Source: Oscillospiraceae bacterium
GTDB taxonomy: Bacteria > Bacillota > Clostridia > Christensenellales > Aristaeellaceae
Direction: 5' to 3'
Length of the DNA stretch: 46,039 nucleotides
Assembly: GCA_031270865.1 (NCBI GenBank)
Contig: JAISWI010000050.1
Coordinates: 1 to 46,039, forward strand
Under the pieces are notes generated by a model, which was not told the origin of the DNA, did no database searches, and saw nothing but the letters and a program-made list of their open reading frames with translations. Made by a program: the position numbers and the translations under genes. This document shows, piece after piece, positions 21,384 through 29,876 of this stretch. Within the stretch, counting starts at the first letter, position 1, and every line of letters begins with the position of its first letter.

Positions 21384-23852
21384 TCAATCCTCGAAGTCCA
21401 CGGGATCCAGTTTCCAGATCATCTGGTTATACTCGCGGATCGCGCGGTCGCTGCTGAACCACCCGGACGCCGCGGTATTCATGATCGCCCGCCGGTTCCA
21501 GGTCTTTTGGTTCATATAATCGTTCCCGACGCGCTGCTGCGCCATCGAGTACGAGCCGAAGTCCTTGAGCACCAGGTATGGGTCGGGCATACCGCCGTAG
21601 TCGCCGAACAACAGCGAGTGGTATAGGTCCTGGAACGCGCCCTGCTCGGGTAGTATCGTGCGGTCCAGCAGGTTGTTCATCGCCTTGCGGATCTCCTGGT
21701 TGCGCTCGAATATGTTGATGGATTGGTAGGACTGCGTGGCGTAGATCTGCTCCACCTCCCGCGCCCTCGCGCCGAAGATGTAGATGTTTTCCGCGCCGAC
21801 GCGATCATGCATCTCCACATTCGCGCCGTCCATCGTGCCGATGGTCATCGCGCCGTTCATCATGAATTTCATGTTGCCCGTGCCCGACGCTTCCTTGGTA
21901 GCCGTGGATATCTGTTCGGACAGCTCCGTAGCCGGGATCAGTATCTCCGCCGCCGACACGCTGTAGTTTTCCAGGAACACGACCTGCAGCATCGACCGGG
22001 CGCGGGGGTGCTTCTCCACCATCGCGCCTATCGCGTTGATCAGGCGTATGATCTGCTTGGCGCGGCGGTAGCTGGGCGCGGCCTTCGCGCTGAATATGAA
22101 GCAGCGCGGCGTTATCGCGTAGTCCGGATCGTCCGCTATCCTGTTGAACAGCACGATGATATGAAGCGCGTTGAGCAGCTGGCGCTTATACTCGTGCAGC
22201 CGCTTGGCCTGCACGTCGAACAGGAAGTCCGGCCTTATCACTACGCCCTGCTCGCGCTCGAACCAACGCGCCAGGCGTTCCTTATTCTTGCGCTTGACCT
22301 GCTGGTATTTCTCAACGAACGCGGCGTCGTCCTTGAACCTCTTAAGCTCGATCAGCCGCTCGGGTTCCTCGCGCCACGCGGGGCCTATCGCGTCCTCGAT
22401 CAGCCCGGTAAGCAGCGGGTTGGCCAGCATCAGCCAGCGGCGGTGGGTGATGCCGTTGGTTATCGCGGAGAATTTCTCCGGCATGATCCTATAGAAGTCG
22501 TGGAACGTGTCGCGCTTGAGTATCTCGCCGTGGAGCTGGGACACGCCGTTCACCGAGAAGCTGCCCCACACCGACAGGTTGGCCATATGCACCTGGTTAT
22601 ACGCGACGACCGCGAGCTTGGCGATCCTATCCCACTGGCCGGGATACAGGTTCCACAGCCGCTCACAGAACCTGCGGTTGATTTCCTCCAGTATCTGGTA
22701 AATTCGCGGCAGTTGGATCCGGACCATCTCGTCCGGCCATTTCTCCAGCGCCTCGGCCATAATCGTGTGGTTGGTGTAGGCGATGGAGCGCGTCACGATG
22801 GCCTGCGCCTCATCCCAGCCGTAGCCCTCCTGGTCCATCAGCAGGCGCATCAGCTCGGGGATGGCCATGGCGGGGTGGGTGTCGTTTATGTTGATGACGA
22901 CCTTCTCAGGCAGGTCGTACAGGTCGGTACCGTACGCCCGCTTGAAGTCCGCGATGATGTACTGGAGAGTCGCCGACGTGAAGAAGTATTGCTGCTTGAG
23001 CCGCAGCAGCTTGCCCTCATAGTTGTTGTCCTCCGGGTAGAGCACGCCGGATATCGTCTCGGCCAGCTCGCGCTCCTCAACCGCCAGCGCGTACAGCTCC
23101 GCGCTGAAGCGCGGCTGCTCGCTGGCCTTCGGCGCGCGGGCCCGCCACATCCGCAGCGGGTTTACCATGTCGGTGCCGTATCCGGTGATGGGCATGTCGT
23201 ACGGCACGGCCATCACGGTTTTGTAGTCGACGTGGTTCAGCGAGAGCTTGCCGTCCGCCCATTCCTCCTCCAGCCTCCCGCCGAAATGCACCTCAACGCA
23301 GTCCTCCATCGCCGGGACCTCCCACGCGTTGCCGAACTCCAGCCAGTTGTCGGGCAGCTCGACCTGCTGGCCGTCGATGATCCGCTGGCGGAATAACCCG
23401 TACTCGTAGCGGATCGTGCAGCCCATAGCGGGCAGGCGAAGCGTCGTCAGCGAATCCATGAAGCACGCGGCCAGCCGCCCCAGCCCGCCGTTGCCCAGCC
23501 CAGGCTCGGACTCCTCGCGAAGCATATCCTCCATGCGGATGCCCAGCTCCGCCAGCACCGCCTGGTAAGCGTCGGTGGCCAGCAGGTTGAGTATGTTGGA
23601 GTGCAGGGACCGGCCCAGCAGGAACTCGACGGACAGGTAATACAGCTTGCGGCTGTGCTGCTCGCGCTGGCGGGCGCGGGTCTCGGTCAGCTTCGCCATG
23701 ATCTGGTCGCGCACGGTCGAGACGATCGAGCGGTAAAGCTGGAACGGCGTGGCGTCCTTGAGCGTCGCGCCGTGGTGACGCTGCAGTTTGCCCAGTATGG
23801 CCTCTTTAACGCGCTCGATCTCGGAATACAGTTCCGGAGCTTTGTTCCGCAT
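21384..23852 (-). CDS. glgP: Glycogen/maltodextrin phosphorylase
   Basis: An 822-residue PLP enzyme releasing glucose-1-phosphate from alpha-1,4-glucan ends. Landmarks are YYLSVEFLLGRSL, EPGLGNGGLGRLAACFMDS, NDTHPAMAIPELMRLL, ITNGITHRRWL, the arginine/lysine-rich RLHEYKRQLLN, and the cofactor-lysine motif EASGTGNMKFMMNGAMTIG. Length is normal for the family. ATG 23852 follows GGGAGGG. It precedes the GH13 gene, whose ATG lies three bases beyond its stop codon. Confidence 0.97.
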   Translation of the reverse strand: MRNKAPELYSEIERVKEAILGKLQRHHGATLKDATPFQLYRSIVSTVRDQIMAKLTETRARQREQHSRKLYYLSVEFLLGRSLHSNILNLLATDAYQAVLAELGIRMEDMLREESEPGLGNGGLGRLAACFMDSLTTLRLPAMGCTIRYEYGLFRQRIIDGQQVELPDNWLEFGNAWEVPAMEDCVEVHFGGRLEEEWADGKLSLNHVDYKTVMAVPYDMPITGYGTDMVNPLRMWRARAPKASEQPRFSAELYALAVEERELAETISGVLYPEDNNYEGKLLRLKQQYFFTSATLQYIIADFKRAYGTDLYDLPEKVVININDTHPAMAIPELMRLLMDQEGYGWDEAQAIVTRSIAYTNHTIMAEALEKWPDEMVRIQLPRIYQILEEINRRFCERLWNLYPGQWDRIAKLAVVAYNQVHMANLSVWGSFSVNGVSQLHGEILKRDTFHDFYRIMPEKFSAITNGITHRRWLMLANPLLTGLIEDAIGPAWREEPERLIELKRFKDDAAFVEKYQQVKRKNKERLARWFEREQGVVIRPDFLFDVQAKRLHEYKRQLLNALHIIVLFNRIADDPDYAITPRCFIFSAKAAPSYRRAKQIIRLINAIGAMVEKHPRARSMLQVVFLENYSVSAAEILIPATELSEQISTATKEASGTGNMKFMMNGAMTIGTMDGANVEMHDRVGAENIYIFGARAREVEQIYATQSYQSINIFERNQEIRKAMNNLLDRTILPEQGAFQDLYHSLLFGDYGGMPDPYLVLKDFGSYSMAQQRVGNDYMNQKTWNRRAIMNTAASGWFSSDRAIREYNQMIWKLDPVDFED

Positions 23853-23878
23853 AAGCCCTCCCTAATAATCCTGTAGAC

Positions 23879-23884
23879 ATTATA
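23879..23884 (-). promoter_or_regulatory. Possible -10 box for glgP
   Basis: A perfect TATAAT on the minus strand lies 26 bp before the glgP ATG, but no convincing -35 hexamer is found at the usual distance. Confidence 0.35.
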
Positions 23885-23895
23885 CGCGCGCCGCG

Positions 23896-24399
23896 TCAGA
23901 TCATGAGCCGGGGCTTCAGCCTCGCGCCCATCGCGCACAGCGGCATGCCCAGCAGTATGCCCGCCGCGCCCTGAACCAGATTCATCATCACGGACGCCGC
24001 GGCCGCCGCGCCGCCGAACAGCAGCGTATCCGCCAGCGCGTACCCGCCTACCATGATAATCTCCGCCAGCGTCAGCGCGGCGGCCCGCCTCGCCCAGCCC
24101 GCGCCCGGCAGCGTAAGTCCGGCCAGCAAGCCCATGGCCGCCTTGATAACGAATGTCGGCGCGGCGTAGGCCGCGTAGCCGCCGGCGAGGTCGGCGAGCG
24201 CGCTGCCCAGTCCCGCGCAAACCGCGCCGATGGGACCTAATATCTCCCCGGCAAGGAATATTATTCCGTCGCCGGGATGGATGTATCCGTTTGGCGGCGC
24301 GGGTATCTTTATGAAGAACGTGAATATGAACACCATGGCGGTCATTAACCCGCTGGCGGCCAGTCGCGCTGTCCGGATGGACTGCGCGGGTTTAGGCAT
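23896..24399 (-). CDS. ECF transporter S component (vitamin-uptake type)
   Basis: A 167-residue membrane protein with five to six segments. The pattern IPAPPNGYIHPGDGIIFLAG and GLGSALADLAGGYAAYAAPTFVIKA is typical of ECF S components, which bind a vitamin or metabolite and hand it to the shared energising module (not present here). It is closest in pattern to the riboflavin-S-component-like family, but substrate cannot be assigned. ATG 24399 is preceded by AAAGGAGG. It has its own promoter and no riboswitch in its short leader. Confidence 0.8.
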   Translation of the reverse strand: MPKPAQSIRTARLAASGLMTAMVFIFTFFIKIPAPPNGYIHPGDGIIFLAGEILGPIGAVCAGLGSALADLAGGYAAYAAPTFVIKAAMGLLAGLTLPGAGWARRAAALTLAEIIMVGGYALADTLLFGGAAAAASVMMNLVQGAAGILLGMPLCAMGARLKPRLMI

Positions 24400-24442
24400 G
24401 GCCCCATCGCCTCCTTTCGTCCGGCCAAGCGTTAACCCATCT

Positions 24443-24471
24443 AGTATACCACACCCGCGCGGTAATGGAAA
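24443..24471 (-). promoter_or_regulatory. Promoter of the ECF S-component gene
   Basis: Minus strand TTTCCA (24471-24466), 17-bp spacer, TATACT (24448-24443); the start codon is about 45 bp downstream. Confidence 0.55.
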
Positions 24472-24510
24472 GTCCGACGCGATTCGCGCCGGGTGTCGAA
24501 TAGAACGCGA

Positions 24511-24536
24511 CAGGGACTGCCGTTAGGCAGTCCCTG
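24511..24536. terminator. Perfect 11-bp hairpin after the four-repeat wall protein gene
   Basis: Arms 24511-24521 and 24526-24536 pair perfectly around a GTTA loop, 23 bp beyond the stop codon of the minus-strand gene at 24559. There is no long U tract on either side, so it may be a transcript-end stabiliser as much as an intrinsic terminator. Confidence 0.6.
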
Positions 24537-24558
24537 GGCGGCGGGGGGTGAAGGACGG

Positions 24559-26172
24559 TTACTGCGTCTTCATCGTAAACGAACCTTGAGCGGTCTCGCC
24601 TTTCCTGTTGTAAGCATCCACAGGCGTGACTATCCAATGGAGCGTCGTCCCCGGCACAAGGTATCCGTGAATATTGACTTCGCCGAAAGAGAGGGCGATC
24701 ATCGTGGAAACGGTTTCCGTATACCTCCTGCTGTCAGGTATAAAATTGCCTGACGCGTCCGTAACGTACAACTCGATTTCATAGTTGTACACGCCCGATT
24801 CGGGTTCGATTATCAGATCGATCCCGCCTTCGTAGTACACCCTCGGCTTGCTCAAAAGCGGAGGCAGCGGTTGTGTCGCTGTTGGCGCGGGCGTCGGTGT
24901 CGGCGGTACAGGGGTCGGCGGCTGCTCGTAGCTTCTCGCGGAAGCGTCGAACAATTTCCACCAGGTTCCTTCGTTAACGACACCAGTGCCATTCAGACCG
25001 TTGTTTTGCTGGAACAGCCTTACCGCGTCTTCAGTTTTATCATTGAAATGTCCGCTGATCGGGTCATTGTAGTTGTAGTAGCCCAACTCCCTCAACCTTC
25101 TCTGTACGCCGGACACAAGGTCGCCGGTCGAGCCGTTGCTTAGGTCGGTCCAAGCATTAGGAGGCGGGGTCTGCGTGGCTGATGGCGGCTTGGTCGTTGG
25201 CTTTGAGGTTGGCTTTGCTGTCGGCTTAGACGTCGGCGGCCGCCATCCGCCGGGTGTCTTGGTCGGCTGCGCGTAGTAATACGGCACGGCCGATTGGCTG
25301 AACAGCTTCGTCCACGTCTGCGGGCCGATTATCCCATCGGGATTAAGGCCGTTATACGATTGGAACAACTTGACGGCGTTCAGCGTCGCCTGGTCGAAGT
25401 TGCCGCGGATAGACGAAGCGTAGTAGTATCCCAGCTGGAACAGCCGGGACTGTACCGCCGCCACGTCGTCGCCCGACATGCCGTAGCGCAGCAGGCGCTG
25501 GCCCGCCGGTGTCGGGGTTGGCTTGGCCGTTGGCTTAGGCGTCGGCCAGTATACGGGCGGTTGGGTCGGCTGGTAGACGTAGTAGGGCAGCGCCTTGCCG
25601 CTGTACAGCAGCGTGAGCGTCTTGTTCCCGGCCAGCCCGTCGACCACCAGGCCGTTGCGGGACTGGAAGCTCTTCACGGCGGCCAGTGTCTGGCTCAGGA
25701 AGTTTCCGGACAGCGGGCCATTGTAGTAGCCCAGCGACTGGAGCGCCCTTTGCATCTGCAGGACGCTGCTGCCGGTGTCGCCGTAGCGCAGGTACGAGCG
25801 TACCGCGCCGCCGCTGGAGCTTGCGCCATTCTTGATGGCTGACGGGGAGATCATCCTCTGGAACGTGCTGTTCCCGATCTGGCCGTCCGCCGGCAAGCCG
25901 TTGCGGGTCTGGAACGCTTTGACGGCGGCGGTGGTCTTGCTGCCGTATATGCCGTCGATCGAGCCGGTGTAGTACCCCAATTCCTTTAGTATGGTCTGCG
26001 CCGCGCGCACGTCCGCGCCTACGCGTCCCTGGTACAGGGAGCGTGTCAGCGTGAGACTGTACGCGGAGATGGCGCCGGGTTCGGCCGCGTAGCCGACGCC
26101 CGCGATCCCTGTGAGCATAAGGATCGCCAGCGTAACGGCCAGCAGCCTCTTGAGCGGGTTAGCGTGTCTCAC
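24559..26172 (-). CDS. Secreted protein with four peptidoglycan-binding domains
   Basis: About 537 residues. A signal peptide (LKRLLAVTLAILMLTG, cleavage after GVGYA) is followed by four PG_binding_1 domains, each with the GYY...G.(F/Y)...T..AV..FQ..NGL pattern and spaced by Pro/Thr linkers (PKPTAKPTPTPAG and similar). After a last PPTPVPPTPTPAP linker comes a 100-residue beta-rich C-terminal domain (RVYYEGGIDLIIEPESG onward) that looks Ig- or fibronectin-like. No catalytic domain is seen. The frame opens at 26238, but GTG 26172 with GAGGTG nine bases upstream begins exactly at a good signal peptide, so I place the start there. Probably a wall-bound structural or adhesive protein; function inferred. 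Confidence 0.85.
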   Translation of the reverse strand: MRHANPLKRLLAVTLAILMLTGIAGVGYAAEPGAISAYSLTLTRSLYQGRVGADVRAAQTILKELGYYTGSIDGIYGSKTTAAVKAFQTRNGLPADGQIGNSTFQRMISPSAIKNGASSSGGAVRSYLRYGDTGSSVLQMQRALQSLGYYNGPLSGNFLSQTLAAVKSFQSRNGLVVDGLAGNKTLTLLYSGKALPYYVYQPTQPPVYWPTPKPTAKPTPTPAGQRLLRYGMSGDDVAAVQSRLFQLGYYYASSIRGNFDQATLNAVKLFQSYNGLNPDGIIGPQTWTKLFSQSAVPYYYAQPTKTPGGWRPPTSKPTAKPTSKPTTKPPSATQTPPPNAWTDLSNGSTGDLVSGVQRRLRELGYYNYNDPISGHFNDKTEDAVRLFQQNNGLNGTGVVNEGTWWKLFDASARSYEQPPTPVPPTPTPAPTATQPLPPLLSKPRVYYEGGIDLIIEPESGVYNYEIELYVTDASGNFIPDSRRYTETVSTMIALSFGEVNIHGYLVPGTTLHWIVTPVDAYNRKGETAQGSFTMKTQ

Positions 26173-26239
26173 CGTTTGCTTCACCTCAATTCGGTTGATT
26201 GGCCCGGCCTTGACCGGGCGCGAACTCATCCCGTTCATC

Positions 26240-26574
26240 CAAGCTTTGTATGCGTTGGGTGCTTCTGGGTTCGTTGATAAGACGAACCAGCGGGAGTATA
26301 TATTGCCAAAAAAGTGTACGAGACGAAAATTTTTCTTAACACCATTTTATCCGTCGTTGGTTCGTCCGCACGGGCCCTCTTTTGGCAAAAAACTGGAAAC
26401 CATCGCCATGACAGCGTTCAGGACAGACGGCGGGCGTCTGTCCTTGGAGCGTGGGGGGGGGGGGGCAGGAACGACCGATCTTCCGCGAGCCGTAAGCCAA
26501 GCCTCTTGCCGCCCATTTTGGGGAGATCATCGCCTCACGCCAGCGTCAGATCAACTCCATACTCCATCCATCCT
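26240..26574. other. Intergenic region with hairpins, poly-G tract and repeat fragment
   Basis: No gene is supported here. On the minus strand a TATACT box (26300-26295), with a poor -35, precedes a 7-bp hairpin (26268-26274/26282-26288), which would lie at the 5' end of the mRNA for the four-domain wall protein. A second hairpin has arms 26421-26429 and 26435-26443. A run of 13 G lies at 26453-26465. About 26485-26530 resembles one arm of the inverted-repeat element at 35352-35535. Confidence 0.55.
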
Positions 26575-29451
26575 CTACGGCTGCTGCGTATACGCGTACA
26601 TTACCACCTGCTGGTGTTCGGCGGTCCCGGTGCCGTTGGGGTTGGTGTGGGTGGCGCTGTCCTTGAAGTGCAGGCACATCACGCCGGAGAAGTTGTTCCC
26701 CGGTATCGTGTCGCTGGACGCGTCATGCCCTTCCGCGTACATCGACGCCGCGAACGTGTATCCCCCCGCCTTCACCCATACGGGCATGCGGTAGCGCGAC
26801 TGGCTCGTGCCGTACGACGCCTTTATCTGGTTCATGAGGGCGGTGTCGTTGGCGGTCTGAGGCTCGCAGTCGGCGTGGTTGGTGCCCCAGCGGTATTTTA
26901 CGCGGAACGATATGCCCGTGTCCACACTTACCACGACGATCCCGACCGGGTTCGCCTCCAGTATAGACTTGATGTTCCCGGTTGACCAGCTATTAAGTTC
27001 GACAGAATTCGGCGAGACATAGCCGTCGCTGTCGGTATTTCCCGTATTGACCGCGCTTCCTGTATTGCCCGCGCTGCCCGTAGTGACCCCGCCCGAATAC
27101 AGCTTTGTGAGCGTAGCCGTGCCCGCTACGCCGTCGACATTCAGTCCGGCCGCTTCCTGGAAGCGGCGCACGGCCATCAGCGTGGCCGCGTCGTAGGTGC
27201 CCGATGTATAATTGCTGCCCAGATAGCCTTGCGCGGCAAGGTAAGACTGCAGTTGGGCCACTTCCGACCCGGTCACGCCCAATTTAAGCGTGGCGTTGGT
27301 GGCGGGCGTCGGCGCGACGGCGGCGGGGGCGGTCGACGCCGCCCCCGCGCTTGACGCGCTGCCGTAGGTTTCCTGCTCCTTGACGGTCAATTGTCTGAGC
27401 AAGTCGCCCCGGATGTAACCCGTTTTATTGGAGAATATGCTGGTGACCTGATACCATGTGTTGCCGTCGGTGCCAGTGCCGCTGCCTTTCACCTGCACGA
27501 CCTCGCCGCGCGAGAGCTTGGTGACAATCCCGAAGGATGTGCCCATGCCCGTTCGCATATTGGTGCCGCTGTTCGTGACGGCCATCAGCGCCGAATACGT
27601 GCCGCTGGAGCCGGAGCTTGAAGTATTCGACGGGGCCTGGACCGCGCCGCCCGGGTAGATCAGGCTGCACAGGTCGCTTCGCACCCAGCCGGTCTTGCCG
27701 TAGAAGGTCACCTGATACCACGCGTAGCCGTCCGCGCCGAGGACCTGGTTGAGGTACTGGGCGACCTCGTTGGGCGCGATGCTGGTGATCATGCTGGCCG
27801 AGGTTGCCGGGCCAGTCCTGAGCGCGACGTGGGATACGCCCATGCGCACCTGGTACGGCGTGACTGGGGTTGGGGTGGGAACGGCTGTCGGGACCGCGGT
27901 GGGCTGCCACAGGCTGCCCCAGCCCTGGGCGTTGGCGTTGGCCAATTCCTGGGTCGTGGCGTAGCGCAGGTAACCCTTTAGGATGTAGCCGGAGTAGGTC
28001 ATCCACTGCGAAGGCGCGGCAGTCGCGCCAGGCGCTGGCGTTGGAGTGTTGGTTACCGACGGCGACCATACCTTGAACTGGACGTGGTAGACGTAGTCGT
28101 AGTAATTCTCTTGCGGAATCCACGAGTAGTACGTCTTCACCAGCTTTACGATGGTTCCAGCGCTCTTGATAGTGTACGACGGGCTGTCTTTACTAAACTC
28201 ATAGTTGCCGTTGCCCTTGTCCTTCAGGGAAGCCGAACCATACACCGGGACACTGCCTTGTACGGTTACCATGTAACCGCTAGACGCGTACTCGCCTTCA
28301 CGGTTCGGCGTGGGCGACGGCGTGACCGCTCCAGCATTGACAAGCTGATCCCACGTCGGGTTATCAAGCACCCAGTCACGCTGGACGTAACCAACCTGGT
28401 CATTCCCGGCGGTCGAGTAAATTACCTGGTACCAGACAATTCCGCCATCGGCAGTGTATGTGTTGAGCGGCCTCAGCGCGACACCAGCCGGCGCTGTTAC
28501 GACCGTTGAGCTGGAATCGCTCGGTTCCTTCTTTAAAGTGGTTGGTCCATACGTCAGCACGTAATCCTTATACCCCGCGCTGGGCGGAGGCGTGGGCGTG
28601 GCGGCTGCCGGAACCGGGGTATACGAGGTCCCGCCGCCCATGACGGTCAGGTAGTCCGAGCGCATGTAGCCCACGTTTACGCCCCATGTGATGTAACGCC
28701 ATATCTTCTTATCCGCGCCAACCACGGACATCCGCTCCACCACGATCTCCCCAGCCGGAACCTGCGCGACGACGGTGGCCGACGTGGAGGGCGCGCTGCG
28801 CATATTCACATACCGCGTGGCCGTGACGATGTAGCGGTAACCCGCCGTCGCGGTCGAGCCGTTGCCCGGGTCAGCCGGCGCCCCGCTGGAACTGTCGCCG
28901 GACGTTGGGGGCTGGTATACCTGCACGTCCGAGCCGCGTACATACAGCTTCTGCCCCTGGTAGGAGACATAGTACCACAGCGATCCGCCGATATCGGTTG
29001 TGGTGCCGATCATCGTCAGGACCGTGCCGTTGCCCGGCGTGAACGCGACCGACGCGCTCGTGGTCGGCCAGTCCTTCAGCTGAGCGCCCGCGCTGTTGGT
29101 CACAACCAGCTGTCCGCTGGCGGAGGTGTTGGACTGATTCGGCCTGACGTCCGCGGTCGTCAGGTTGCCGGTCTGGATATAACCCCTCTGCCCGGTCGCG
29201 ATGATCTCGATGTAGTGCCAGTAGGCTCCGTCCTTGCCAACGTTGTGGCTGAACATCCGGACAGGCTCGCCCACGCCCAGCTGGTCTATCACCGACGAGC
29301 TGGTCGTCGAGTCGGTATACACGGGCACGGAGTTACCCATGTAATATTCCGTCCCCTCGCTTGCCAGCGCCGTGAACGCGGCCAGGCACATCAACAGCGC
29401 CAGGGCCGCGACGCTAAGCCAACGCCCTTTCTTGAATCCTGATTGCAGCAT
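26575..29451 (-). CDS. Large secreted multi-SH3 protein with the novel C-terminal domain
   Basis: About 958 residues. A signal peptide (WLSVAALALLMCLAAFTALA) is followed by roughly seven bacterial SH3-like repeats: clear ones begin YYMGNSVPVYTDS, YIVTATRYVNMRSAPS, VSHVALRTGPATS and AVTNSGTNMRTGMGTS, the others are degenerate. They are separated by Pro/Thr linkers. One PG_binding_1 domain (LKLGVTGSEVAQLQSYL) follows, then the unrecognised domain of about 140 residues seen in the protein at 4633-5637. Here it reads WGTNHADCEPQTANDTALM, MCLHFKDSATHT and TAEHQQVV. The ATG at 29451 is best spaced from AGGAGG; ATG 29457 is possible. Likely a wall-associated protein; any enzymatic role of the last domain is unproven. 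Confidence 0.86.
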   Translation of the reverse strand: MLQSGFKKGRWLSVAALALLMCLAAFTALASEGTEYYMGNSVPVYTDSTTSSSVIDQLGVGEPVRMFSHNVGKDGAYWHYIEIIATGQRGYIQTGNLTTADVRPNQSNTSASGQLVVTNSAGAQLKDWPTTSASVAFTPGNGTVLTMIGTTTDIGGSLWYYVSYQGQKLYVRGSDVQVYQPPTSGDSSSGAPADPGNGSTATAGYRYIVTATRYVNMRSAPSTSATVVAQVPAGEIVVERMSVVGADKKIWRYITWGVNVGYMRSDYLTVMGGGTSYTPVPAAATPTPPPSAGYKDYVLTYGPTTLKKEPSDSSSTVVTAPAGVALRPLNTYTADGGIVWYQVIYSTAGNDQVGYVQRDWVLDNPTWDQLVNAGAVTPSPTPNREGEYASSGYMVTVQGSVPVYGSASLKDKGNGNYEFSKDSPSYTIKSAGTIVKLVKTYYSWIPQENYYDYVYHVQFKVWSPSVTNTPTPAPGATAAPSQWMTYSGYILKGYLRYATTQELANANAQGWGSLWQPTAVPTAVPTPTPVTPYQVRMGVSHVALRTGPATSASMITSIAPNEVAQYLNQVLGADGYAWYQVTFYGKTGWVRSDLCSLIYPGGAVQAPSNTSSSGSSGTYSALMAVTNSGTNMRTGMGTSFGIVTKLSRGEVVQVKGSGTGTDGNTWYQVTSIFSNKTGYIRGDLLRQLTVKEQETYGSASSAGAASTAPAAVAPTPATNATLKLGVTGSEVAQLQSYLAAQGYLGSNYTSGTYDAATLMAVRRFQEAAGLNVDGVAGTATLTKLYSGGVTTGSAGNTGSAVNTGNTDSDGYVSPNSVELNSWSTGNIKSILEANPVGIVVVSVDTGISFRVKYRWGTNHADCEPQTANDTALMNQIKASYGTSQSRYRMPVWVKAGGYTFAASMYAEGHDASSDTIPGNNFSGVMCLHFKDSATHTNPNGTGTAEHQQVVMYAYTQQP

Positions 29452-29531
29452 CACCATTCTCCTCCTGCCGCTCGCTACAGCCCTAAGGCCGGCACGCCTG
29501 GTTACAATGATAACTCCCTGTTGATAGCGTT

Positions 29532-29560
29532 AGTATATTACAGAAATATGAATTTGTCAA
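29532..29560 (-). promoter_or_regulatory. Sigma-A-type promoter of the large SH3 protein gene
   Basis: Minus strand TTGACA (29560-29555), 17-bp spacer, TATACT (29537-29532). The region GTAATATACTAAC closely matches the promoter of the other gene with the shared C-terminal domain (5688-5716). Confidence 0.85.
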
Positions 29561-29795
29561 CAGGCAATCGTAACATTCTGGGCGGTCAAGGAGAATTTTT
29601 TTTACGCGGGGGTGACGGGTGTGGGGCTTGGAGTTGTGTGGGGGGGGGGCTAGGTACGCGCCTTTGTCGCGTGAGGCGGGTCTCGCGTAGCCCCCTCTGC
29701 CGCATGAGGGTGGCATCTCCCCTATAGGGGCGATACGGGGCTTGGAACGCAGACGCAATGGGATTCGCTTCGCCACACCCTGTTGTTGTGACAGA

Positions 29796-29845
29796 ATTCG
29801 CGTCTCCCCCTCTACCGCTGCAACGGCAGATGGGGAGACGCGAAT
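29796..29845. terminator. Perfect 14-bp inverted repeat downstream of the aldo/keto reductase
   Basis: Arms 29796-29809 and 29832-29845 are fully complementary, with a 22-base centre that itself contains CCG/CGG. It lies beyond the stop of the minus-strand reductase gene. No U tract follows, so it may be a repeat element or a transcript-end structure. Confidence 0.4.
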
Positions 29846-29876
29846 CCCAACGCGTGTGAAAGAGGGGGCGCTCCCC

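Larger units (their letters stand above)
29458..29876. other. Intergenic region: promoter, poly-G tract, inverted repeats
   Basis: Apart from the promoter of the SH3 gene (29532-29560) no gene is supported. There is a T8 run near 29595-29602 and a run of 10 G at 29640-29649. About 29690-29750 is homologous to the arms of the element at 35352-35535. A perfect 14-bp inverted repeat has arms 29796-29809 and 29832-29845 (ATTCGCGTCTCCCC), positioned about 30 bp beyond the stop of the aldo/keto reductase gene. Confidence 0.6.

Noticed and set aside
21723-23396. 557-aa open frame opposite glycogen phosphorylase
   Set aside because: Arg/His/Val-rich low-information protein with no recognisable motif; a GC-rich antisense shadow of glgP, like those opposite the serine hydrolase (32631-33959) and GH3 (51-1016).
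29589-29606. Intrinsic terminator from the T8 run
   Set aside because: No stem precedes it on the plus strand and no plus-strand gene ends there.
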